Assembly (NCBI RefSeq): GCF_901687125.1
Contig: NZ_CABFJY010000006.1
Span: 1-64,000 of the forward strand
Length of the DNA: 64,000 nucleotides
Direction of reading: 5' to 3'
Origin: Actinobacillus vicugnae
GTDB lineage: Bacteria > Pseudomonadota > Gammaproteobacteria > Enterobacterales > Pasteurellaceae
Shown: piece after piece, positions 1 to 7,567 of the stretch
How positions within the stretch are numbered: the first letter of the stretch is position 1
How the letters are laid out: each line of letters starts with the position of its first letter
Position numbers and translations under genes: made by a program
Notes under the pieces: model-generated
The model's database searches: none
What the model saw: only the letters and a program-made list of their open reading frames with translations
Told to the model about the DNA's origin: nothing

Positions 1-133
1 GATTAAAACTCGCCAGCTCTAATTCTAAACGAAATAACTGTGAAAGCCCTTCTTTTAACACAAAACTCACTACATCAAATTCCGTCTCGCCATTAACCTT
101 GAGGCTGTAGCGGTAATTGGATTGTACTGTCAT
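1..133 (-). CDS. vgrG: VgrG-type T6SS spike protein, N-terminal fragment (runs off the left edge)
   Basis: Only the first 44 codons lie in the window. They read MTVQSNYRYSLKVNGE and then continue through a segment with VSFVLKEGLSQLF and LELEL. This matches the start of the gp27-like domain of VgrG/TssI, where a short beta strand is followed by an early-residue E/L-rich strand. VgrG forms the trimeric tip of the type VI secretion needle. The gene lies directly downstream of hcp on the same strand, the usual hcp-vgrG order, about 90 bases after the hcp stop with a terminator-like hairpin between. Assignment rests on this short piece plus the hcp neighbour. Any effector extension at the C-terminus cannot be seen. 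Confidence 0.72.
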   Translation of the reverse strand, partial: MTVQSNYRYSLKVNGETEFDVVSFVLKEGLSQLFRLELELASFN

Positions 134-171
134 GTTGTTCCTATCATAAAAAGTAATTTGCTATATCATAC

Positions 172-204
172 AAAAAACCCCCAGCAAGGTAAATGCAAGG
201 GGTT
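172..204 (-). terminator. Rho-independent terminator or attenuator between hcp and vgrG
   Basis: On the minus strand, AACCCCTTGC pairs with GCTGGGGGTT around a short AT loop, and the second arm runs into TTTTTT. Its place between hcp and vgrG suggests partial termination that gives more hcp than vgrG transcript. That is reasonable because Hcp is needed in large amounts as the tube protein. The partial read-through is inference. Confidence 0.7.
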
Positions 205-224
205 GAATGTTTATTAAACAAATA

Positions 225-740
225 TCAAACTTGTGGTTTACGCCAGTCGTCTGAACCAGATGTACCTGAAATTGTGTGATCCCAGTTAATTTTACGATAA
301 CTCATACTCACTTCTAATAATTGAGTATAAGGTGCGTTACTTGGATCCTGTGCATTTGGCATAATTAAATTCATATTAACAATAATTGCATCTTCCAATA
401 CTGTTGAGAAGAATTCTTCTTGTCGACCATCAATTGATGTACGGAACCATGTTACTTCTACTTTTGGTAACATTTCACCTGAAGCTAATGCGTTATACAT
501 TAATGGTACAGCTTTATTAAGTGCACATGTAAATTTAAACGCTTGATGTACACGCTGACCCGATGGCTGGCCCGATTGTGGATCAGTTGGTACAGTCACG
601 ATATGACTGATTGCTTGCGCCATGATTTCATCTTCATGACCTTCAACATATACATTACCTACTGAATCTTCAGTAAATGCGCCTGCTGTGATTTTTCCTT
701 GGTTGCTACCTTCAATAGAAATAAAAGCTGGTGTTGGCAT
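225..740 (-). CDS. hcp: Hcp family type VI secretion tube protein
   Basis: This 171-residue protein has the features of Hcp1: the start MPTPAFISIEGSNQG, the central GHEDEI, VHQAFKFTCALNKAVP and the C-terminal strand YTQLLEVSMSYRKINWDH. Hcp hexamers stack into the tube of the type VI secretion system and carry effectors into target cells. The length is normal for the family (about 160-172). A Shine-Dalgarno sequence (GGAG) lies 7 bases before ATG. It is followed by vgrG. No other T6SS structural genes are in the window, so this may be the end of a main cluster or a distant hcp-vgrG island. The leader carries a stem-loop at 771-793. Confidence 0.93.
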   Translation of the reverse strand: MPTPAFISIEGSNQGKITAGAFTEDSVGNVYVEGHEDEIMAQAISHIVTVPTDPQSGQPSGQRVHQAFKFTCALNKAVPLMYNALASGEMLPKVEVTWFRTSIDGRQEEFFSTVLEDAIIVNMNLIMPNAQDPSNAPYTQLLEVSMSYRKINWDHTISGTSGSDDWRKPQV

Positions 741-1318
741 AATAATCTCCTAAAAATATGGTATAAAATAGACTGTCTTTGTAAAAGACAGTCCAATACT
801 AAGCAGAAATTGTTCAACCTTCTACTAAAAAATTTATTTTTATCTCTTTTTTTTCAACTTTCTGGCAAAAAATTGCCAAAATTACATATTACCCTTTCGA
901 ATGATTAACTCGCTATAAATCATAATAACAAGCTAGACTGCCATAATCTGAATTTTCATCAATGCAAATAATGACGTTGTTGTGCATTTTCCTCTTCACT
1001 AAAGCGATAACTCCTTAGTTTACACTAACAGTGTGACAAACTTTTGCAAGCAAAAACATTTAATAAAATGGGACCAGAAATAAATTTTCTTTACTCAAAT
1101 TTAGCTTAGGAAGTGTACGCTATATTAAATATTGATGGATTTTGAAATGGCAGGAAAAAATTAAGTACCTAATATGGTACTCGGTAGTGTTTTTGAATTT
1201 GATAGTATTCTTTTATTCAGATGACCTACCATGTTGCGCTGCACCCTAATGATTGTACGATATACCCAATTGGTTAGGGTGCATTTTTATGACAGGATAC
1301 TAAGACCAATCATTAAAT
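741..1318. other. 578-base AT-rich spacer between hcp and lldD
   Basis: No convincing coding region was found. It holds two structured elements. One is a 9-bp stem-loop in the hcp leader, GACTGTCTTT pairing with AAGACAGTC at 771-793, just ahead of the hcp ribosome-binding site. The other is a perfect short palindrome TGGCAAAAAATTGCCA at 863-878, which could be an operator. Near the right end is a plus-strand terminator (1241-1287) with no recognised gene upstream of it. The rest shows nothing I can name. Confidence 0.6.
1241..1287 (+). terminator. Orphan Rho-independent terminator
   Basis: GCACCCTAA pairs perfectly with TTAGGGTGC at 1273-1281, and the second arm continues into ATTTTTAT on the plus strand. 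The loop is 23 bases. No plus-strand gene lies upstream within the window, and the minus-strand reading has no T-run. It therefore points to an unannotated plus-strand transcript, or is a remnant. Confidence 0.6.
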
Positions 1319-2464
1319 TTATAATTTTGTTAAGTCCACTAACGCATCACGAGTAATGTCGCTGATTTTTTGGTTGCTGGTGAGCGTCATTGCTACGTGC
1401 ATTTCTCGTTTGAAAATATCTAACATATTTTCTACACCTGCTTTTCCTGCCGCACCTAGTGCATAAACAAACGCGCGACCTAGCATCGTTGCATCAGCAC
1501 CTAATGCCAACATACGCACGATATCTAAACCGTTACGAATCCCCGAATCAGCAAGAATTTTTATATCACCTTTTACTGCGTCTGCAATTGAAGGCAATGC
1601 TCTTGCGCTTGATAATGCGCCGTCTAACTGACGACCACCATGGTTTGAAACCACAATACCATCTGCACCAAAACGCACCGCATCTTTTGCATCTTCAGGA
1701 TCTAAAATGCCTTTAATCACCATCGGACCATCCCAGAAATCACGAATCCACTCTAAATCTTTCCATGAAATTGAAGGGTCGAAGTTTTCACCTAACCACA
1801 CTACATAGTCATCTAAGCCAACAGGTTTACCTGTATAAGCTGAAACGTTACCAAGCGTATGCGGTTTTCCTTTCACGCCTACATCCCATGCCCAGAATGG
1901 ATGAGCCACCGCTTGTAGCGCACGGCGAATTTCTTTGTAGTCACCACTCATACCAGAATGGCGATCACGATAACGCGCACCTGGAGTTGGCATATCTACA
2001 GTAAACACAAGGGTTGAACAGCCTGCCGCTTTTGCTCGCTCTAACACGTGTCGCATAAAGCCACGGTCTTTTAACACATAAAGTTGGAACCATATTGGGC
2101 GTTTAATAGCCGCAGTTACTTCTTCAATTGGGCAGATTGATACGGTTGAAAGCGTAAACGGAATCCCTTTATTTTCGGCCGCTTGTGCCGCTTGCACTTC
2201 GCCACGACGAGCGTACATTCCACAAGCCCCAACAGGTGCAAGCACCGCAGGAATAGCGAGTTTTTCACCAAATAATTCAATCTCAGTATCAAGCTGGGAC
2301 ATATCTTTTAACACGCGCTGACGCAATGCAAGATCGGCGAGATCAGTCACATTGCGTTCTAGAGTACGCTCTGCGAATGATCCGCCGTCTGCATAATGAA
2401 ACATAAATGGAGGAACACGGCGACGTGCGGCTTCACGATAATCATTGGCTGATGAAATAATCAT
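1319..2464 (-). CDS. lldD: FMN-dependent L-lactate dehydrogenase
   Basis: LldD oxidises L-lactate to pyruvate at the inner face of the cytoplasmic membrane and passes electrons to quinone. The 381 residues follow the E. coli-type enzyme: [20 protein letters not shown] at the start, [20 protein letters not shown] in the FMN-binding region, and SNHGGRQLD near residue 273 with the catalytic His275 and substrate-binding Arg278. Length is close to the family norm (about 380-396). The start has a clear GAGG six bases upstream. It stands alone, without lldP or lldR beside it. A near-perfect CRP site lies about 120 bases upstream, which fits catabolite control of lactate use. Confidence 0.97.
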   Translation of the reverse strand: MIISSANDYREAARRRVPPFMFHYADGGSFAERTLERNVTDLADLALRQRVLKDMSQLDTEIELFGEKLAIPAVLAPVGACGMYARRGEVQAAQAAENKGIPFTLSTVSICPIEEVTAAIKRPIWFQLYVLKDRGFMRHVLERAKAAGCSTLVFTVDMPTPGARYRDRHSGMSGDYKEIRRALQAVAHPFWAWDVGVKGKPHTLGNVSAYTGKPVGLDDYVVWLGENFDPSISWKDLEWIRDFWDGPMVIKGILDPEDAKDAVRFGADGIVVSNHGGRQLDGALSSARALPSIADAVKGDIKILADSGIRNGLDIVRMLALGADATMLGRAFVYALGAAGKAGVENMLDIFKREMHVAMTLTSNQKISDITRDALVDLTKL

Positions 2465-2581
2465 TTTAACCTCTTTTCTTCTAAATATTCTGGAGTTGAT
2501 TTTAATGCGAATAATTAATATTTAGATTTTAGATCAAAAATGTTAGTGAAGATATAACAAGATGTGAATTTTTTGTAAAAA

Positions 2582-2597
2582 TGTGCGAAAGATCACA
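2582..2597. promoter_or_regulatory. Candidate CRP site upstream of lldD
   Basis: TGTGCGAAAGATCACA matches the CRP consensus TGTGA-N6-TCACA at nine of ten conserved positions and lies 118-133 bases before the lldD start. It is far from the start codon, so the lldD leader would be long or the site acts from a distance. Confidence 0.6.
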
Positions 2598-2710
2598 CAA
2601 ATTGATGAGATTAGTGGATAAATCACCCGAAAATGAAAGAAAATCGCTCGCTTTTTATGATCTGGTTTCATTTGCCCAAAAGCAGCCAAATTTGACCGCT
2701 TATGCTAAAT

Positions 2711-2771
2711 AAAAACCACGGAATGTGCAAATTACCCTGAAATAGCTTCAAGTAATATACACATCCCGTGG
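2711..2771 (-). terminator. Terminator after ulaF (CCACGG-type stem)
   Basis: On the minus strand CCACGGGATGTGTA pairs with GCACATTCCGTGG and runs into TTTTTAT, 37-97 bases after the ulaF stop. The stem outer part CCACGG/CCGTGG recurs in terminators at 32931-32977 and 33673-33703. Confidence 0.85.
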
Positions 2772-2807
2772 CTAGATATTGGTAAAATTCAGCAGCAATT
2801 TGACCGC

Positions 2808-3521
2808 TTATTGCCCATAGTAGGCATTCGCTCCGTGCTTACGTAGATAATGTTTATCTAGCAATTCTTGTTGCATTGAACCAATATTAGGACGGATTTG
2901 GTGGCTGACAAAATTCATATACGCCACTTCTTCCAACACCACTGAATTATGCACCGCATCGTGTGCATCTTTACCCCAAGTGAAAGGACCATGTGAATGC
3001 ACCAATACACCTGGCACCATATCTGGGTTAATACCACGTTTACGGAAAGTTTCTACTACCACTTTCCCTGTTTCTAATTCGTATTCACCCGCAATTTCTT
3101 CTGGCGTCATACGGCGAGTGCAAGGCACTGAGCCATAGAAATAATCGCCTTGCGTTGTACCTAATGCCAAAATATCTTCACCTGCCTGCGCCCATGCGGT
3201 GGCATGACGTGAATGAGTATGTACCACACCGCCAATATTTGGGAATTGGCGGTAAAATTCTAAATGCGTTGCAGTATCTGATGACGGTTTTTTGTCGCCA
3301 AAAACACGGTTGCCTTGCAAATCGACAAACACAATATCTTCTGGTTGCATGGTTTCATATTCCACACCAGATGGCTTAATTGCCACATAACCTGTTTCAC
3401 GGTTGATTTCACTCACGTTACCCCAAGTAAAAGTGACTAATTTATACTTTGGTAATTCAAGATTAGCTTTGAATACACGATCGCGCATTGCGAGTAATTT
3501 TGGAGATAATTCTGTTAGCAT
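2808..3521 (-). CDS. ulaF: L-ribulose-5-phosphate 4-epimerase
   Basis: This zinc enzyme converts L-ribulose-5-phosphate to D-xylulose-5-phosphate, the last step of anaerobic L-ascorbate breakdown before the pentose phosphate pathway. The 237 residues are of the class II aldolase / AraD family. Zinc ligands are visible as HTH at residues 101-103 and the HSH pair at 175-177, with GNVSE and KPSG near the substrate phosphate site. AraD and SgbE are close paralogs. I name it ulaF because it sits in the ula gene set: its start overlaps the end of ulaE by 7 bases, so the two are translationally coupled. Confidence 0.93.
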   Translation of the reverse strand: MLTELSPKLLAMRDRVFKANLELPKYKLVTFTWGNVSEINRETGYVAIKPSGVEYETMQPEDIVFVDLQGNRVFGDKKPSSDTATHLEFYRQFPNIGGVVHTHSRHATAWAQAGEDILALGTTQGDYFYGSVPCTRRMTPEEIAGEYELETGKVVVETFRKRGINPDMVPGVLVHSHGPFTWGKDAHDAVHNSVVLEEVAYMNFVSHQIRPNIGSMQQELLDKHYLRKHGANAYYGQ

Positions 3522-4375
3522 TGGAAACCACCCTCTTTCATTTTTTGTTCAATCCAACGGCGAGCATTAATAATCTCCGCAATTGGTTCTTCCGCCTTTT
3601 CCGTCCACATTTCGATTAAAAATGCGCCACGATAATTTAATTTAGCTAAAATCTCAAAGAAGCCTTTAAAGTCCACACAACCGTCGCCAAATGGCACATC
3701 ACGGAATTGCCCCTTGCAGGTTTCGGTTACTTTGTAAGTATCTTTTAAATGAATTGCTGAAATTTTATCAATGCCTAAAGCAAATTCTGCTTCAATATCA
3801 TCATTCCACGCTGAAACATTACCAATATCAGGATACACGGTAAACCATGGTGATTTGATAAGCTCATCCCATTTCTTCCAACGCTTAATTGAGCTCATAA
3901 ACTGGGTATCCATAATTTCTACTGCTAGCGTAACTTGGTTGCTAGCAGCAAGTTCGGTTGCCCATTCTAAGCCTTGCTGGAAGCGTTGAATTGTGCCTTC
4001 ATCTTGTTCTTCGTAATACACATCGTAACCCGCTAACTGAATGGTACGAATGCCTAAATCGACCGCAAGTTGGATTGCCTTTTCCATAATTTCATAGGCT
4101 TTTTGACGAGTCGCTTCATCACGAGAACCAAATGGAAAACGGCGATGACCAGATAAACACATTGACGGAATAGTCACGCCAGTATTGATGATCGCTTTAA
4201 CTAATTCGATACGTTCTGCTTTGCTCCAATCAAGGCGGGCTAACCGTTCGTCTGTTTCATCTACTGACATTTCAACAAAATCAAACCCACACGCTTTGGC
4301 AATCGAGAGTCGATCTTGCCAAGAAATGTTTTTTGGAAGTGCTTTTTCATAAATGCCTAATTTGTGTTTTCTCAT
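3515..4375 (-). CDS. ulaE: L-ribulose-5-phosphate 3-epimerase (L-xylulose-5-phosphate 3-epimerase)
   Basis: UlaE converts L-xylulose-5-phosphate to L-ribulose-5-phosphate in the ascorbate pathway. The 286-residue TIM-barrel protein has the metal-binding set of the AP-endonuclease-2 family: Glu153 in AVEIMD, Asp183 in YPDIGN, His209 in AIHLKD and Glu255 in FLIEMW. The N-terminus [19 protein letters not shown] is typical. AAGGAGT precedes the start. It overlaps ulaF at its 3' end. Upstream, where ulaG or ulaR might be expected, there are two unrelated small genes instead, so this half of the operon may depend on read-through or on a new promoter. Confidence 0.95.
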   Translation of the reverse strand: MRKHKLGIYEKALPKNISWQDRLSIAKACGFDFVEMSVDETDERLARLDWSKAERIELVKAIINTGVTIPSMCLSGHRRFPFGSRDEATRQKAYEIMEKAIQLAVDLGIRTIQLAGYDVYYEEQDEGTIQRFQQGLEWATELAASNQVTLAVEIMDTQFMSSIKRWKKWDELIKSPWFTVYPDIGNVSAWNDDIEAEFALGIDKISAIHLKDTYKVTETCKGQFRDVPFGDGCVDFKGFFEILAKLNYRGAFLIEMWTEKAEEPIAEIINARRWIEQKMKEGGFQC

Positions 4376-4398
4376 AGAAAAGACTCCTTACATGCTGA

Positions 4399-4744
4399 TT
4401 ATTCTTTTTTAATAGAACCAAAATCTCGTTTTCCTCTGCTACCATTACTTAAAGAATGAGTTATTTCTTCTTCTGCAAAGGCTCTAATTACACAATCAGA
4501 CAATGGATAAGTTGTGTCCATTAAAAAATATCCAAGCTCTACATCATAATCATCTAAAAATTCATTATCCGAAGTATCCACTTTCCCACTTAATAATCTA
4601 CAAGCACTTGCTAAGTGCTGCACCAGCTCTACTTGAATAAGGATAGTCAAAACCAGCTTCTTCAGCTGCATCTAAAATATATTGGTTAGGACGGCATTTA
4701 AACTTAACATTTAAAAATGTTTCATGAATTATATATTCAACCAT
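4399..4744 (-). pseudogene. Plant-type [2Fe-2S] ferredoxin-like gene, frameshifted and lacking ligand cysteines
   Basis: Translation from ATG at 4744 gives MVEYIIHETFLNVKFKC, then YILDAAEEAGFDYPYSSRAG, the hallmark of cyanobacterial/plant-type ferredoxins. That frame stops after about 48 codons. The remainder, LLSGKVDTSDNEFLDD and YPLSDCVIRAF, continues in another frame, so a net +1 (or -2) shift has split it; joined length is about 115 residues. The usual ligand motif C-x4-C-x2-C is damaged: the first Cys is Ser (YSSRAG in place of YSCRAG), and the fourth, expected in LTC-x2-YP, is Asp (LMDTTYP). The second and third are blurred by the indel. The start codon lies 1 base after the stop of the upstream gene, so they were co-translated. 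What it did here is unknown. Confidence 0.75.
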
Positions 4745-4745
4745 T

Positions 4746-5081
4746 CTATTCTCCATTTTTCTCACAAATAGAAAAAACCTTATCATAAATAATTTGGTAC
4801 TCATTGCTATTTACACCTAATAAACTAACGATAGTTTTTTCTGAGAAAGCATTAATGACTATTTTATGCTTATAGTTTCCATTTATCTCGTAAGTATAAC
4901 GATTATCAATCTTGAAATATGAAAAACTGTTAAAATATTTCGGTATTTCAATAAAAAAACAGTTAGTTAAAGTTTTTATATCATTATTATTTACTGATAC
5001 AACTCTTTTATATTTTAATCCGTCATTAGCTAATAGATTATGAGTAAAAAATAAAATCAAAAAAAATGGTGATTTTTTCAT
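4746..5081 (-). CDS. Small secreted protein of unknown function
   Basis: This 111-residue protein begins MKKSPFFLILFFTHNLLAND, a convincing Sec signal peptide with likely cleavage after LLA. The mature part is about 92 residues, rich in Asn, Tyr, Lys and Ile, with two Cys and no motif I recognise. It has a purine-rich AAGAAG ribosome-binding site. Its stop abuts the start of the ferredoxin-like gene, so they form a pair. The pair is inserted between ulaR and ulaE in the same orientation. It is more AT-rich than the ula genes, which suggests separate acquisition. A possible promoter (TTTAGC, 17 bases, TATACA) lies just upstream, overlapping the end of ulaR. Confidence 0.6.
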   Translation of the reverse strand: MKKSPFFLILFFTHNLLANDGLKYKRVVSVNNNDIKTLTNCFFIEIPKYFNSFSYFKIDNRYTYEINGNYKHKIVINAFSEKTIVSLLGVNSNEYQIIYDKVFSICEKNGE

Positions 5082-5145
5082 AGATATCTTCTTATAAACA
5101 AGCTCTGTTGATGGACAGTGTTGTATAAGAAAAGTTTTATTTAAG

Positions 5146-5892
5146 CTAAACCAAAATGATATCTAAGCCATTAGCTTTTAATTCTTGAATAATATCGGGA
5201 TCAGCCTCTTTACCTGTAATAAGCAAGTCAACTTTACTTATTCCTTTAAATAACATACCAATTTCCGTGCCAAGTTTAGTACTATCTAGCAACACCACGT
5301 ATTTATTTGCTTTCGATGACATTTGTGCTTCGGAATTGGCGATAATCATATCGGTTTTAAATAAACCTTCATGGGTAAAGCCTTTACCACTGGTAAACAT
5401 AATGTTTGCCGCATAGGTAAATTCATTTTGCTGATTGAGCGAAAGTGTAATCTTTTTATTTTTATTATATTGCCCGCCCATAATCACAAGATCTTCGTGC
5501 TGTTGCTCAATCAAATAATTCGCAAGCGGTAGAAAATTAGTCATAATTTGCACTTTCTGTCCGCATAATTCCTGCCCGAGCAATTGCATCGTGGAACCAC
5601 AAGTCAATAAAACGCTATCTCCTTCGTGGCATAACTTACTGGCCGCTTCGGCAATACGACGTTTTTCTTCAAAATTATTAATCGGTTTATCTTTTTCTAA
5701 TGAACGCTGTGGCGTAATTGCTTCTGCGCCGTTACGCACTTTGCGTAATTTATTTTGTTCACTTAATTTGTTGATATCTCGTCTAGCTGTAGCTGGCGAA
5801 ATATTTAATAAATTAATAATTTCTAGCGTAGAAAGCATTTGTTTTGCTTCTAACAAGGCTAATAATTTCTTGTGTCTAAAACTTTCATTCAT
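5146..5892 (-). CDS. ulaR: DeoR-family repressor of ascorbate utilisation
   Basis: UlaR represses the ula genes and is released by L-ascorbate-6-phosphate. The 248 residues have a DeoR helix-turn-helix at about 20-45 (STLEIINLLNISPATARRDI) and a C-terminal sugar-phosphate-sensing domain with LLTCGSTMQLLGQEL and VVLLDSTKLG, the phosphosugar-binding pattern of DeoR regulators. The length is standard. It lies 94 bases after ulaG on the same strand with a hairpin between, so it is probably expressed from the ulaG promoter and represses itself. Operators are proposed in the ulaG-ulaA spacer. Confidence 0.92.
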   Translation of the reverse strand: MNESFRHKKLLALLEAKQMLSTLEIINLLNISPATARRDINKLSEQNKLRKVRNGAEAITPQRSLEKDKPINNFEEKRRIAEAASKLCHEGDSVLLTCGSTMQLLGQELCGQKVQIMTNFLPLANYLIEQQHEDLVIMGGQYNKNKKITLSLNQQNEFTYAANIMFTSGKGFTHEGLFKTDMIIANSEAQMSSKANKYVVLLDSTKLGTEIGMLFKGISKVDLLITGKEADPDIIQELKANGLDIILV

Positions 5893-5948
5893 GACTATAT
5901 TCCCTTTTCATTCTTTTTAACGCTTTAAATCATGAACATTTACTAAAG

Positions 5949-5978
5949 AAGCCACTCCTAACGAATTAAGAGTGGCTT
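5949..5978 (-). terminator. Hairpin between ulaG and ulaR
   Basis: AAGCCACTC pairs perfectly with GAGTGGCTT around a 12-base loop. On the minus strand it is followed only by CTTTAG, so termination would be weak. It may reduce ulaR relative to ulaG or mark an mRNA processing point. Confidence 0.5.
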
Positions 5979-5986
5979 AACTTCAA

Positions 5987-7078
5987 TTAAAGCATAGATT
6001 TAAATTGAATATTTGGTTCTTGCTCGAAGCAATCATCAAAGCCACGTGGATGGTGGTATTCAATTAAGTCTTTATCACGTGGATAAACATATTTACCACC
6101 AACTTCCCAAATAAACGGATGGAATTTATATTGTAAGCGATCTTTACGCATACGCCATAAATCAATGATTTCTTGCGTGCTTGCCATAAAGTTTGTCCAA
6201 ATATCGTGGTGTACTGGAATAATGACTTTGGCGCGTAAACATTCCGCCATACGCAGTAGGTCAATCGACGTCATTTTGTCTGCGATACCTACTGGGTTTT
6301 CACCATAGTTATTTAATGCCACATCAATATCAAATTCTTTACCATGTTTCGCAAATTGGATTGAATAGTGTGAGTCTGCACCATGGTAAATATTCCCGCC
6401 TGGGGTTTTGAATACATAGTTTACAGCTTTGCGGCCCATTTCTTCATCTGAAGGGCATAAGCCTTTTAATTCACCGCCACGTTCTTCCGCACCTTCAACA
6501 GGTAAAGTCACTAAGCAAGTGCGGTCGAATGAATCTAATGCGTGAATTTCTACGTCTTTAATTTTTACCACATCACCTGGTTTTACAATAATAATGCGAT
6601 CTTCTGGTACGCCCCATTTTTTCCATAATTCACCACAGTGCCAAGGACCAACAAATTTCACATGATTTAATTTAGGATTATTAACTATCGCCGCTGCTAC
6701 GTTGATGTCAATATGGTCGCTATGATAGTGAGAGGCAAGGATGAAATCCACTTCGTTGATCGCAAATGGGTCTAATACCATTGGTTGCGCACGGAGGTTT
6801 GGTTGTAATTTGCGTACGCCCGCCATATTTGCCATTTGGTGACCACGCACCATATCTTTTACTTTCTTAGTGGACTTACCACGGCTACACCATAAGTCCA
6901 TACAAATGTTTGCACCTGCAGGTGTTTTAATCCACACGCCTACGCAGCCCAGCCACCACATAGCAAAGTTGCCTTCTGGCACAACTTCTTCTTCGATTTC
7001 TTCGTTAAGCCAAGTCCCCCACTCAGGAAAGGTAGAGAGGATCCAACTTTCACGTGTGATTTCATTAACGTTAGCCAT
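5987..7078 (-). CDS. ulaG: L-ascorbate-6-phosphate lactonase
   Basis: UlaG opens the lactone ring of L-ascorbate-6-phosphate to give 3-keto-L-gulonate-6-phosphate in the cytoplasm. The 363 residues form a metallo-beta-lactamase fold with the metal motif SHYHSDHID at residues 116-124 (His117, His119, Asp121, His122), then [16 protein letters not shown] and PVHHD with further ligands. The N-terminus [20 protein letters not shown] and length match the E. coli enzyme. A strong GGAG precedes the start. It is the first gene of the leftward unit and is divergent from ulaA, as in E. coli. Confidence 0.97.
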   Translation of the reverse strand: MANVNEITRESWILSTFPEWGTWLNEEIEEEVVPEGNFAMWWLGCVGVWIKTPAGANICMDLWCSRGKSTKKVKDMVRGHQMANMAGVRKLQPNLRAQPMVLDPFAINEVDFILASHYHSDHIDINVAAAIVNNPKLNHVKFVGPWHCGELWKKWGVPEDRIIIVKPGDVVKIKDVEIHALDSFDRTCLVTLPVEGAEERGGELKGLCPSDEEMGRKAVNYVFKTPGGNIYHGADSHYSIQFAKHGKEFDIDVALNNYGENPVGIADKMTSIDLLRMAECLRAKVIIPVHHDIWTNFMASTQEIIDLWRMRKDRLQYKFHPFIWEVGGKYVYPRDKDLIEYHHPRGFDDCFEQEPNIQFKSML

Positions 7079-7388
7079 AGTAATCTCCTGGTTTATTTTA
7101 TTTAAAGGAAAAGGAATAGACGAATAATTTAATCATATATAATCATAAATAATCATACGCTTTTGTAAAACGCTTTTTATCAAAAATGTGATCTACCTCT
7201 AATTTTTTCCTTAATTTTGCATAAACAGAAATGATTGCTATTTGCCTCAAATCTAAAAAATCAAATGATAAACTAAATTTTACTAAATAAAATCAATAAG
7301 TTATAAAAATATAATGTTTTATTATTAAAAATATTATGATCCATTTTTTAACAAATGAACACAAAAATCATCAAAATGTAAAATAAAA

Positions 7389-7404
7389 TGTGATCTTTCT
7401 CACA
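7389..7404 (+). promoter_or_regulatory. CRP site of the ulaAB-ulaC-ulaD promoter
   Basis: TGTGATCTTTCTCACA matches TGTGA-N6-TCACA at all ten conserved positions. Its centre lies about 60 bases before the start site predicted from the promoter at 7422-7450, the spacing of a class I CRP-activated promoter. Confidence 0.85.
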
Positions 7405-7421
7405 AATAATCAAAAATAATC

Positions 7422-7450
7422 TTTTTAGAAATACTATAACTGTTTATCAT
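7422..7450 (+). promoter_or_regulatory. Candidate sigma-70 promoter of ulaAB-ulaC-ulaD
   Basis: A TTTTTA -35 element is followed after 17 bases by TATCAT. The -35 is poor, as expected for a CRP-dependent promoter. It overlaps the end of the phased AATAATC repeats, so a repressor bound there would block polymerase. Other -10 candidates exist nearby (TACTAT at 7432), so the exact start is uncertain. Confidence 0.45.
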
Positions 7451-7567
7451 TTGTGCCGTAGGTATAGATATGCCTATATATTTTTGACTTTAACTTAACC
7501 AATCTAAAAATAGCGAGATCTTCCAAATCTCATCATTATTACTCAACATATAAAAGAGAGGCTCACT

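Larger units (their letters stand above)
2465..2807. other. 343-base spacer between lldD and ulaF
   Basis: It contains the upstream region of lldD with a CRP-like site (2582-2597), two minus-oriented uptake signal sequences (AAATTTGACCGCTT near 2690 and CAATTTGACCGCTT near 2798), and the terminator of the ula minus-strand unit (2711-2771). No open reading frame with coding character was seen. Confidence 0.7.
7079..7567. promoter_or_regulatory. Divergent ulaG/ulaA control region
   Basis: This 489-base AT-rich spacer separates the two ula units. It holds a perfect CRP site (7389-7404), a weaker CRP-like site closer to ulaG (7187-7202, TGTGATCTACCTCTAA), and two clusters of TAATCA repeats set exactly 10 bp apart. 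Near ulaG, AATCATA occurs three times at 7131, 7141 and 7151. Near ulaA, AATAATC occurs twice at 7406 and 7416. I propose these as UlaR operators, and the looping this would allow is known for E. coli ula. The assignment of the repeats to UlaR is inference. Confidence 0.65.

Noticed and set aside
699-908. Plus-strand reading frame of 69 codons opposite the hcp start
   Set aside because: It overlaps hcp antisense, has no ribosome-binding site and its translation is low-complexity Leu/Asn/Lys from AT-rich DNA.
7131-7157. Three AATCATA repeats considered as a CRISPR or other repeat array
   Set aside because: The units are 10 bp with no spacers; they fit an operator cluster.
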